DNA of 64,000 nt from Actinomucor elegans (lineage: Eukaryota > Mucoromycota > Mucoromycetes > Mucorales > Mucoraceae): assembly GCA_026027325.1 (NCBI GenBank), contig JAMSLZ010000003.1, positions 992,001-1,056,000 of the forward strand, written 5' to 3'. Below, one piece after another: positions 39,911 through 50,709 of this stretch. Within the stretch, counting starts at the first letter, position 1. Every line of letters starts with the position of its first letter. The notes below the pieces were generated by a model that was not told where the DNA came from, made no database searches, and saw only the letters and a program-made list of their open reading frames with translations. Made by a program: the position numbers and the translations under genes.

Positions 39911-42900
39911 TTATGTACAGTCTTCATTTGCCTTCAAGACCATATTCTTGAGGAATCTCTGTAGAACATGTCTCATACGCTGCGGAGTAATTTTGGGTGA
40001 ATACCTTCTTATTCTATATTCTAAACAACGCGTAACAATGTCCCTTGGTATAAAAGACCCTTTGCTACTACTTGGAGGATTCGCAGATTCGTCGTTGGAA
40101 GGTAATATAACAGAAGTAGCAGGTCGGCTATAGTAAAAGGAAGGCGACATCCATTTGGCAAAGGAATTCTTCTGTGTTGATGCAGAGTACCAAGAAGGTG
40201 ACATGGATGTGCTCGGTAAGATACTATTGGCAAATGATGGATGGTATAAAGGTATTGGTTTCTTATCTACATCTACTACTTCTTCTTCCTCTTCTTCGTT
40301 TTGTCTTGGAGATGATGGGCTCGTTGCTTCCGTAGTCACTAGATGACGATAACTACCACGTAAAGCAAATTCGGGTGGAATAATATCCATTGTTACTGTC
40401 CCCATTAGATGAAGGTGGCGAATGGCTTGTAACACATCGGATACTAGAGTATATTTAGTAAATCACCCTGCACAGCATCCAAAATAACTTACCATAAAGA
40501 TATTCCAAGAATTCTCGGTTCTTGAACACTCTCTTTTCACTGATACGATTCATGATTTTATGCCAAAGATTGGTGCGATTTCCCCAGTAAGGCCAGCCAT
40601 ATTGCATCAATACTATCATATTGCCTGCTTTTTCATCCCAGCGTAAAGCAGAATCAATAGAAGCCATACCACCACGTTGTTCTGATTCGTTATCAAGGCT
40701 AACAATTAAATGTTTGATGCAGCGCACGACGAGACCTTCTTGTGTTACTCTCATCAAACCAAATTCTCTTCCATCAAAAATATTGGCTACAGTACAGCAA
40801 TCAATCTCATCCAGTGTAAAGTCCTTTTCGTCTAATCCGTTGGGTATAGGAAATACACTTAGAATAATGGCTATTTCCAAAGTAGATTGCTATTATTCCC
40901 TTTTTTTTTTAGTAAAGACAATGGATTAAGTGGGCTAATCAATTACCTGAAGACTGCCCACGAGTAAATAGATAACGCCAATGTTATACAAGACGCGGAA
41001 TGCAAACATGAATGGTATGTCCATTTCGGTCGCCCTATGATCGGTTTTTTCCTGTCTACGTTGCACTTCAATACGGTCACATATACTTTGACTCAATTCC
41101 AACGCTTTGGCTAGATTTCCCGGCATAGAAGGCTATTGGCTTGTTAGATACAGTCACAAAGGTCCGACACACATCACTTACTGAGGATAATGCTAGATCG
41201 CTTCTTACAAGCAAAACAGCATTGTGCATATCAAAAGGCAGCTTATAACCATCAATCACGCGACATAATTCTATTGTTGACGCATTAGAAATCACTCTAT
41301 ATACATCTCTTTGGGAAGGATACCTTGTTCCCAACCGCCTAAATTATCCATCAGCTTCTTTTGTGATAGTTTGCCAGATGCCCACTGCCATAGTTCCACT
41401 ATATGTCTTAGGCAATCTGCCGCTTTACTCAGTATCTGTAAAGCATCATCCACTCCTGTTACACAATATGAATCTAATCCCCGACCACGTCCATATTCAT
41501 CCTCCTCTTCTTCTTGAATGCTGCTATTGCTACTACTATTCAATCTGGGTCGTTTATCCGCTCTCATCATATGAGAATCGTCCGAGAAATTCAATGTATT
41601 TCGATCCTCTTGGTTCTTATTATTCACGCGTTTCTTTCCTGATTGAATGGGGTTATTGGGTTGAAATGAACAAACAGGGATCAAACACGATTTTTCCTCG
41701 GCACTGCTGGATTTCTCATCTGTACCGCACACGTACTTGTAATAATCGTATCCAAACTGAACAAATTGAGAAGCTGCAACCATACACTCACACATCAAGG
41801 TAGCGATAATAGATAAATCCTCGGTACTAGGTGAACTATGCGCATCTTCATCATCAATACGCACACTATTTCGATGCTCTTTTAGATACTGAAATCGGAT
41901 AATATGGGATACTGAATCCAATTGCTCCAACCCATTGTATCTATACATCCAAAAAACTGTCTCAGCTAAAATAGATCATTTCAGTGACCTATGAGTCCTC
42001 TTACCCGCAAGCAGATAACATGGCGCATGTGAACTTTGTCGATTCTTCCCATTTGTGTTTTTTGATGTAAAACCGTTGACCCAATAACAAAAACTGCTCA
42101 AATAGGTTATAAGGTAGTGTGATATAGTGTTTGCTTTCTGTTGATCTAATGGATGGTATCTTGTCTTTTCGAACGAGTTGTAGGCGTTGCTTGCAAAGGC
42201 GAGGAAACAACTCTGTCACTATGATCAGTGAGTCAGCTACTTATCCTCTGATTCTTCTTGAAAATATTTTTTTTATTACCTAATAAACTGATACATTTCT
42301 GTCTTTCATCGCCTTTTAATGCTTGTGCACACAAAATCAACAAATTGATAGCTCCAATCTACCGCAGTTATGATTAGTTTTTCTTTGTTTTGTTTTTGTT
42401 TTGACATATAGCAATCGTCGTAGAAAAAAATGCTGTACCAAATATTTATACGCGTGGCGAGGATATGCTTGAATATACTCGAAAAGAATAACAAAAGCTC
42501 GCATCGATTCCTTCTCTTCCAACCGTTCTGCTCAAATAAAAAAAAAATGTATTAACATGCGAGATTTTCATATACTCTTTGTCGGTAAACTTGCCTGTGG
42601 CAAAGTCGATGATATTGGATTGTAATAAGCAAGGTAAAGAAGCAAAGAATCCTACAGATGGTGTTTAGTAGTCTTTCAAAGATCCAAAGTAAATTTAACG
42701 CGTACTGCTGGCATCTGTCTCTTTTGCAGGATCAATATTCTCGGCTAGTTGAATCAAATAAGATTGAAAAGTTGGGTTTTGTAGGCTATTTGAGTGTCTA
42801 TATAGCATAATGGATAAGTTATCTAGGTTCCACACTCTGTTCAAATGCGCTTTACAGTAATACAAAACTTTGAATAGCTTTTTCAAAATGGCCCGAGCGA

Positions 42901-43058
42901 ATACAACTACAAAGTGTATTAAACTATATATATATATACAACAAGAGTCAGTTTGTAGTTGAATAGTTTATTTCACTACATACTTCTATATCAAACGAGT
43001 TGGATTCTGTCACAGTCGGATATTGGCCTTCTGTCAATGGTGTTGATTCTTGCGACAT
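39911..43058 (-). CDS. Unrecognised 831-residue, 12-exon helical protein
   Basis: Twelve exons join in frame: 43058-42984, 42923-42856, 42797-42706, 42651-42595, 42527-42439, 42358-42280, 42218-42005, 41940-41324, 41270-41182, 41132-40947, 40889-40493 and 40443-39911. Long helical stretches dominate, for example FNTLCSCIRSGHFEKAIQSF, ILFEYIQAYPRHAYKYL and FEQFLLLGQRFYIKKHKW, resembling TPR-like repeats. An acidic/Ser insertion (around 41480-41700) carries a likely nuclear signal, KKRVNN and DKRPRLN. The C-terminal third has a Ser/Pro loop and ends in a helical QRMRHVLQRFLKNM. No catalytic motif, signal peptide or membrane segment is seen. A large scaffold subunit of a nuclear complex is possible, but I do not recognise the family. 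Intron 4 (42596-side, 42528-42594) is GC-AG. Confidence 0.65.
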
Positions 43059-45371
43059 TGCTGTAATTTCCTTTTGTTAGTTGATGGTTATACGTAAAAA
43101 AAAAAAAGTTGGAATTAAAAAAAAAAAAGAAAAAAGAAATATATCGAATAGGCTTAACCTTGGAAATCCTTATTTTACAAGCAATAAGCCATTTGGAAAT
43201 TCAAGCGCCTCTCAAACTCTCTCTCTGAGAGATCTTTTATTACAAACATGCATTCAAACCAGCTTAATCTCAGTAGTGGTTGGAATATGCGTCTTAACAG
43301 CTATACCAGTAGGATCAATAAAACTCAGTTTATAAGGAACAAGACTTCGGCTGCAGTTTAACAGGGATACTCGGATGCTTTTTGTTTAGCATCGACCATG
43401 TGTAACCCTTTATCTAAGTGAAAAAAAAAAAGAAAAAAAAGAAAAAAAAAAGGTATTTTTTCGGGATGATCCATGGCTCGAGATGGTTAACGATACATGT
43501 TACTTTAGCTGAGCAGGTAAATCAAACCTTAAAATGGTAGATATGTACGTAGTAACGATAATCTGTTCTTCATTTAGACCAAGTGCTCGGTCTTAGATAG
43601 TAGATGTTTCAGTTGAAAACAGTTTACTATATATGAATGTGAGGTACACAGATTATCCGCGGTATTATTGTTGTAATAAATGATGCACTGTTACAGAAGA
43701 AGCATGGTTGGATTTTGAAGTATGAGACTAGAGTCCCAGAGAATAACCTACATTGGCTAGGAATTTCAGGGTAATATCATGAGAGATAAGGGACCTTGTT
43801 CTGATTGTTTGGTTTACTTTTCCATTTCACTGCGGAATTAACACAGATGCATTTTTTTTTTAAAAAAAAAAAGCTTCTTTGCTAAAGATAGTTCATTCTA
43901 CATATGGACTACTGATCAAATGAGACATTGAATTGGGATCTTTGTATAGATCCATTGATCTAATTTATATAAAGAAAACAAACTGCTCTGTGCTCATTAT
44001 CCTTGCGGCTGCTGTCGTCCCTCAGCAGTTCTTTTCTGGGTGCGCGGTTTTGGATTCTATAAATGTTTTTGCTTGAATCTATGCTGTGCTCAAATTAACA
44101 AGAGTAAAAAATGCATAATGCCTATCAACGCTTTTACTAAAGAACTTTTATCCTGAGGTAATTGCAGTTACTATTGTCTTTAATATCACTCATTGCATTT
44201 GCGCTACGAGGGCATATATTGACTTGATTCGTGGCAGCCCAGTGAATCTCAATATTCATATAATACGTTATATGTTGCATGTACTATAGAACGCGCCATA
44301 CTTTTTTTTTTTATTAAGCAGAATGCTGTATACTTATATATCATGTTGAATGGTTATAATATAAAGTAAATTACATGCTTTTATTATAAAGTTACATGAG
44401 TATATATTGTACGTTCTGACTAAGGATCAACATAGGTTTAATCTATTGACTACTCATATTCTAATTAATGCAGGCCACCAACAATGGAATAAAACTAAAG
44501 TGGATCCTGTTATATAATTTTTATATCGCAAACATGTCAGCGTATTATTTGAGGTTTGAAAAAATGCAGGTTGGCGCATGAACTGTACATTAGTAACTAG
44601 TTTAAAACTATCCCCCACTACTTTACTACATTCGATCTTTTCTAAATGATTATAGAAAAATTGGTTTGCGCTTTGGTCTCATGTCCAATAGTAAAATATG
44701 ACTGGAACATACAAAGAGCTTTAATACTCTTTGTGAAGAATTAACGGTAGTATATCCATTAGTATAATCATCATTAGATATTTCATTCAATTCATTGAGT
44801 TATATTTGAAAAAAAAAACAAGTAGCTTCCTGTTTTTTTTCTGAAAATGTAAGACGTGACATGCAACAATAAATTCGCCCAAAAAAAGTGTAATTGAATA
44901 TCTTGACATATACTCTAGTTATTATACGAATTACCTATGCAACAGAAAATGCCGTCTAGAATACAGTTAGTAATTGAGACAACTATTCACACTCTAACTT
45001 GGATGCTATTATCTGGTCCGTTGCCAGAGGATTAATGTTCTATAGCAACACTTTTCGATAATATGGTACTTCTTGACGTTGATAATAATCCGCCAGTCTG
45101 TCCTTTTTTTTTTTGAACCCTACAACTCCTCTTGAAACACACATTAGAGTTCAATAGAAGCTAATTTATTCATATTAATTACTAGATCTAAGTGCATGAC
45201 AACCAAGAAGAAAAGTAAATGCCATTAAAGATTAAACCAATGTTATAGTCCACAAAGACACATTTACGATTATATATCAAGCACGTTTCTCTCCTATTTG
45301 CCAAATGTTAAACTGTTAAGGAACAGTCTAACCCAACTTTATAGACTAAATATTTGTATTCAAAAGGTATA
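43059..45371. other. Gene desert, 2.3 kb
   Basis: No supported gene. The plus-strand frame at 43081-43335 starts in A-rich DNA and has no family features. Near 43851-43873 a T10-A11 run precedes a dispersed-repeat copy at 43890-43965. The part next to 43059 is a promoter. Confidence 0.55.
43890..43965 (+). repeat. Dispersed intergenic repeat, copy
   Basis: GTTCATTCTAC-ATATGGA, then TGAGACATTGAATTGGGATC and TATAGATCCATTGATC, with a T-run/A-run just upstream. Confidence 0.55.
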
Positions 45372-46927
45372 TTAGGCCAAATAACTATAGCTGTCATCAT
45401 CAGGTCCACGCTCTAAATATTCCCTAATTGAAAAAAAAAGCTCTTGTTAACCACTGATATACATAAAGTTATACATATATATTAAACATACTTGTCAATC
45501 AATATTTCGATCCTTTTCTTGATCTCTTGCGCCTAAAAATCATTTTTTTTTTTTAGATCAGTGCCGATACTTGTTATACACAAATCAACTTACTGTCACT
45601 GGGAATCGAACAATACGCGTCACTTCACTTAATAATGAGCCATGGCTCAAGGTCGATTTGGACTTTAGAATTCTCACAATCACAGCATCTAGCTGTTGTT
45701 CTCTCGAGAAAAGAATGGTGGTGTCCAAAGTCGAGTCTTTTTCAATGACTTCACTTAATGTTGCTGTTGTCATTGAGAATTGAGTTTGATCTGCTACAAA
45801 ATCTAGATTATAGGAGAATTGATCTGTTGGTTTGATATCTTCTCCCTCAGGATACTTCACGAGTAGTTTATGCTTTCTACATGATAATGATACCAATGCT
45901 CGGCGAAGCTCCAACTCATCTATACGAAAGAGTGTTAGAAAGACCCTGCTAAACAGGATAGATAATGGCTTACCCAATTGACTGTAGTTTAGTATATCAG
46001 CAAATGATAATGTGGACTTGCTCGAATCATTAAACAATAGTAGGATAGCTGTCTGGAGCAATGTCAACGTGATTTGTTTGGAGCCCTATTAGGATTTGGA
46101 GTTAAAGCAGTAAATCATAGATGGTTTTGAAAGAGCTTTACATGAGGATAGTTGGCTGTTACTTCACAAACACCAAGAGAATTTTGCCATGTTAATACTC
46201 GTTTTTCAAACTTGGTCATGTAAAAGTCGCGATAAGCATTCTGTGCTTCCAGAAACATGGGTGGTAGGTTAACATTGACAGGTATGTAGGTTGGCCAAAA
46301 GCCATAGGTGAGCAAGTTGACATTGATATCGAGCAAAGAGTTACGCATCTGAGAGGTCTAATTTGAAAAAGAGTTGATCTAAGTTTGCTTCTTTCAACAG
46401 AAAGACTACTTACATTAAACTCTGCCATCAATTCAACTGACTTTTCAATATCCTTGACCATACCCTCCAGTTTACCCGTATAACCAGCTCCACATTCTTT
46501 CTTCATCTTGGTCAGCATGATCTTTTCCGCATTCTTATTGGTAACGTTCAACAGCAATCGCTTTGCCAAATCTCGCTTGTAGATGACTTCGAAAGCATCC
46601 TTACCCTGCATATAACGGAACAAAAACATGCCCTTATCCAAAAGCTCTTCATCAAATACAGGATTGCGAAGTACTTGATCTGTATGTTTGGCTAATAATT
46701 TGATGGCGTTGTTTTCGCGAAGATTGATGAAATACTCGATACCGTCTTTTAAACCATCTGCAAACTGGTCATCGCCTTCGAAACTATGATCTACCACCTC
46801 GTCCATTTGGGATTCAAACGCAGAAAGCAACGTGATCTTTTCTTGCACGTTAATTTTAGCACAAAGAATAGAAGAACCTTTGCTCTAATAGAAATGTGAG
46901 TAAAATTTGGATCAGTCAAATGTGTTG

Positions 46928-46982
<55 letters not shown>

Positions 46983-48355
46983 TTGACATAGTTGGTAAAG
47001 TATTTGGAACAAATCTCTAGCTTGTCCACCTTTTGTAATAATCGGTACAATAAAGAAAACTTGTCATAGTCGCTGTCTTGGAATGATTCCAGACTTTGAA
47101 AGTACCCAAAGCCTAGAGAGGCGGATGTAAATCAGTTTTAATGACTTATATTTCATAAGTGACGCTACTTACACTTGGCTAGTATATCCTCTACTCGTTT
47201 TGTCAATAGTTCTTTTTCAACAATCGATTGAAGATGTGACTTGGTGGATTTATCAAAATAACTCTTGACACGCAAAATAGATTCCTGGTGGACACGTGTA
47301 GACACATGCTCGAGATAATCAAATATATTGATAGATTCCAACAATCTATCACCTTCTTGATCATAAAACTCTTTAGTGTGTGTTAGGAGATGATGTTCAA
47401 ATGCCGAATGATACAGGTCCAAGTCAATCAACATGCGAATGTTTAATTGTAAAAATGACTCATCAATAGCTTCCCCCATACGCTCTGATTTGATCATATC
47501 CAATATGCTTTCAAGTACTTTTTGCCATACAATATCATGCGTTTTAAACTCTTGTCGAAACATATCCATTGCCATATTCCAAATGGATCCTGTTTTGGTG
47601 GTTGATGCGATATAAGTGCGATCCAAGTATAAAAACAAGCATCTTACTTGAGACTATAGTGGATTTAGTATGTTTGTTGATGAAATGAAGCGTTGGTTTG
47701 TTACCATTTGGTCACAATAGTTTTTCCATAACTTATGTACCGTTTGCAAGTATTCGATACTCTGTTGAGGATTACTACAGGTAAGGTTGTTTAGAACAAA
47801 AGATAGCTCATATATTCAGCTGTTTTTTTTTGCATACCTGGCCAGCATTTCGAATTGAATTTGGATGTATGTATGACATTCTTGGTACAATTGCTCATAT
47901 AACTGTTGAGCTTTATCATACTGGCAGAGGTTCTCGCACAACTATAACATACATTTTAGATTTGTTTCTGAGGGCTTCAAACCAAGATATTGTACCTGAT
48001 ACAACACTTCCAAACTTTCAGGACTTGGTTCGTTTTGTTGAATAGCGTGAATAGCGCGTTTCAGTCGAAGCCATGCATTCTCTTCGTATTCCAAAGGTAA
48101 ATCAGGTCGATCCACTATCCAAAAAAAAGAGGAACAGTCAGTCTATTAGACTGGATATTGGGCAATTCCAACAAAACCTTTAAGATCATAAACGATTAGT
48201 TTTTTATCTGTCAGAATGGGATGCTTTTGATTATGTTGGTAAGAGTTGGATAAGTATCTGCTGAAAGGTAGCTGTTGAGAATGTTGGTGAGAAATCGAGG
48301 TATTGGGCAAGTCATATTCGTGCCGTGCTTTTTTAACAGTTTCCCAGTCGGCCAT
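45372..48355 (-). CDS. Cullin-4-type ubiquitin ligase scaffold
   Basis: Scaffold of a CRL4 (DDB1-type) RING ubiquitin ligase. About ten exons, roughly 800 residues, starting at the ATG at 48355 (MADWETV). Cullin repeats fill the N-terminal half (DRPDLPLEYEENAW ... LYQLCENLCQY). The cullin-homology domain has KGMFLFRYMQGKDAFEVIYK, KRLLLN, MKKECGAGYTGKLEGMVKDI and LLTYGFWPTYIPVNV; the last two are closest to CUL4 among cullins. The C-terminal winged helix holds the neddylation site in VRILKSKSTLSH and ends IDKEYLERGPDDDSYSYLA. One intron contains a T49-type tract (46931-46979). A small TIR element lies 12 bp upstream of the start codon. Confidence 0.9.
46931..46979. repeat. Poly-T tract in a cullin-4 intron
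   Basis: About 49 consecutive T on the plus strand (A on the coding strand). It sits near the donor side, leaving the splice site GTAAAAA-like. Confidence 0.9.
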
Positions 48356-48366
48356 AGTGGAAAGTA

Positions 48367-48539
48367 CACCTTTTGCCAAAATGATGTCGCATTAAAAAAA
48401 TTTATATTGTCGCACTTTTAAAAAAAGTATCGTATGTTTTTAGAAAAAGGGTCGCACAATCAAACAAAATAGCGTTGTGTCTAAAAAAAGTCTACTATAA
48501 CATTATTTTTTTAATGCAATATCATTTTGGCAAAAGGTA
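48367..48539. mobile_element. MITE-like element with terminal inverted repeats
   Basis: About 173 bp bounded by inverted repeats that begin ACCTTTTGCCAAAATGAT on both strands and continue with few mismatches (TGYATTAAAAAAAT) for about 37 bp. TA dinucleotides flank both ends (48365-48366 and 48540-48541), consistent with a TA target duplication of Tc1/mariner-type elements. It encodes nothing. The left end is 12 bp upstream of the cullin-4 ATG, so it forms its 5' leader or core promoter. Confidence 0.7.
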
Positions 48540-48540
48540 T

Positions 48541-48660
48541 ATTAGTAGCGGTAGCAGTATCAGTTGCAGTAGCGGTACAGATTTTTATTCTTCAAAAAAA
48601 ATGATGACGTATTAGTATTGGTGGCGGTAGCGGTAGCCGTATCAGTTTCCTAATCTCCAA
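48541..48660 (+). repeat. Imperfect GTAGCGGTA-type tandem repeat
   Basis: TATTAGTAGCGGTAGCAGTA and TATTAGTATTGGTGGCGGTA start two related blocks about 67 bp apart, each made of GTAGC/GGTAG units. Adjoins the right end of the MITE-like element. Confidence 0.6.
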
Positions 48661-48782
48661 AATCGTGCCTAGGCACAGACCAGATGTCAAAAGCAATCAC
48701 CCAACATCCCACTGTCATTAACTACATCATTACAGCCGCAGTAAGCGCTCAAAGTGATTATCATATGGGAAACCCTCAATGA

Positions 48783-49471
48783 AGTAATGAATCGCGTTCG
48801 GATGTGGTCTTGGAACCAAAATTATCGATTCTTGATCTACAAATCCAGCATACCGCAGATCAATTGTTTATGAAGAGAGCTATTGGCTATTGCATACAAG
48901 CCTTTAACAGAATCAAGATGGGCCTAATTATTGTGATTATATACGTTAGTATCTTGGATAGTTATGTTGGCCAACATACAATGGCTAATCGTTTTCCTTG
49001 TGGACACGACTTTCCTTCTGAATCTTGGGCCATAGATTGTATTACTCTTTCAAAAGATAGTCTTGGTGAAGGCAATACAGATACATCTTTAAACTTGATG
49101 TTTGCTCTTGGATTATTTTTTACTAACCACGCTCTTTTTGCTGATGACCCAACAATGCAATATCTATATACTTTGACTTTAAATGGCGAGGAAGATCACC
49201 ACAAGGATATTATGTCCTTATTGCTTGAATCCAAAGATCGTGCATATGAGAGATTATTATCACTTTCTTAATACAGTCGGATCATCTGATATATTGATTC
49301 AAGCAGTTAATGATGCAAAATTTCGAAATGATGAACTGAAAAGAAAAAATGGTTCAGATTCTGCCAATTTCTTATCAAACAAAAGGACAACAATAGTACC
49401 CAACACTAACGTCTCCTTCAGCGCTAACAACAGTAATGATCGATATAAACAAGGCTTAGATTTTGTTGAGT
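48783..49471 (+). pseudogene. Degenerate reading frame of unknown origin
   Basis: A frame open from 48783 to a stop at 49269 has no convincing ATG start. It encodes MGLIIVIIYVSILDSYVGQ, then ESWAIDCITLSKDSLGEGNT, and ends in LLSLS. A second frame from about 49183 to 49471 continues with SSDILIQAVNDAKFRNDELK. The amino-acid make-up looks protein-like in both, as if one gene had been shifted near 49220-49270. No known domain was recognised. It lies between the MITE-like element and the CACTA element, so it may be a transposon- or gene-family relic; an upstream exon missed by me is possible. Confidence 0.35.
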
Positions 49472-50396
49472 AATTCAAGCAAGCAAGGATTCAAAAAGGC
49501 CATAAAAAAATGGGTTGGATAACATGTTTGAAAAAAAGGTACAGAATCGGGATTGCTGAATTATAAAAATGCCAGCACTCTTCGCAACCTATTTTCAAAG
49601 TTCATAAAACAAAAACCAGTAAAATAGATACTCTTTATTCATGATCATGTAATTCAATTTTATCAATCAGTAACTTATTTGTTCACAAAAAAATTTATTT
49701 TAACATTGAGGTTTATTGTAGATATCCACACAATGGGATACATAAAATGAAAAGAGAGTATGTTGTAATAGCATACTATAGATGTTTTCAATACACGCGA
49801 TCTTTTGGGACCAAGTAAACTAGCCATATTCATTTGCTTAAAATGAGTAAAATTTTAATATTTTTATGAACAAAAGGTAGAGTAACATTTGGTTTTTTTG
49901 TGATTGGATATTGTACCCTTAAACCTCGCTCTTTTAAACTACAGTTGAATATATATGACTCTAATTGGATGCCAAGGATTCAGTAGCCAGAACCTGAAGA
50001 TCACTTTGGCCCTTTATTGAATTTAAAAAAAAAATTTTGACGATAATAGGAACTTTCCGATGGATAGAAACTCAATTAGCAAAAGTCCCATGAAAAAGTA
50101 TTGCATATCTAATAATATAAAGATTATGTAGTTGTGCTTATCAAAATATTAAAATTATTTTTGAAATATATAACTTTTGAACGCTTTTGATTTCAGCTTA
50201 TATATCAAAATTTCTATTCAATATAAATTACAAAATAAATATATACAAGTAGAGCATAAACCAGTAAACCGTGTTCAATTTTAATTGCAACTATATAACA
50301 AAGGAGAGAGGTACAATAAATGGTCAGGTTTGCCTGCAAAAAAAACCAGTAGATTTACCAAATGTTTGATTGGCCGTCGGTGATATAATTAGGTCA
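49472..50396. other. AT-rich intergenic stretch left of the CACTA element
   Basis: Very AT-rich; nothing supported. It ends in the ATT at 50397-50399 that is repeated on the other side of the transposon. Confidence 0.6.
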
Positions 50397-50399
50397 ATT
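50397..50399. repeat. Left target-site duplication (ATT) of the CACTA element
   Basis: ATT directly before CACTA; the same triplet follows the right end at 55640-55642. Three-base duplications are the rule for CACTA elements. Confidence 0.8.
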
Positions 50400-50590
50400 C
50401 ACTATGGGAAAAAAAAAGTGAAATAAAGTGAATTCATGGCAAAATCAAGTGAATTTCAAGTGAATTAGTGCTTTCACCTGAATTTAAAGTGAAATAAAGT
50501 GAATTTCATGGCAACTTGGAAACCAGGTTAATGCACCTTAACTTTTATTTCCATTATTTTTCCATGAATTTCCATGTTTCCCAATTGGAG
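50400..50590. repeat. Left TIR and subterminal repeats of the CACTA element
   Basis: After the 14-bp TIR, AAGTGAAATAAAGTGAATT occurs twice (about 50418 and 50479), each followed by (T)CATGGCAA, with other AGTGAATT copies between. Subterminal repeats of this sort bind the element's own protein in plant CACTA systems. Confidence 0.75.
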
Positions 50591-50709
50591 TGAATATGGA
50601 GCTAGTTCGAGTAAATTGTATGTTAAACTAAACAGTGAAGCAGAGCTCTGGTTTCAACGAATATAAGACAGCATTGATAGTATAGAATAAATTTATATAT
50701 GTACTTGGT

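Noticed and set aside
43081..43335. Plus-strand 84-codon frame
   Set aside because: It starts in A-rich repeats, has no family features and lies in the promoter side of the 831-aa gene.
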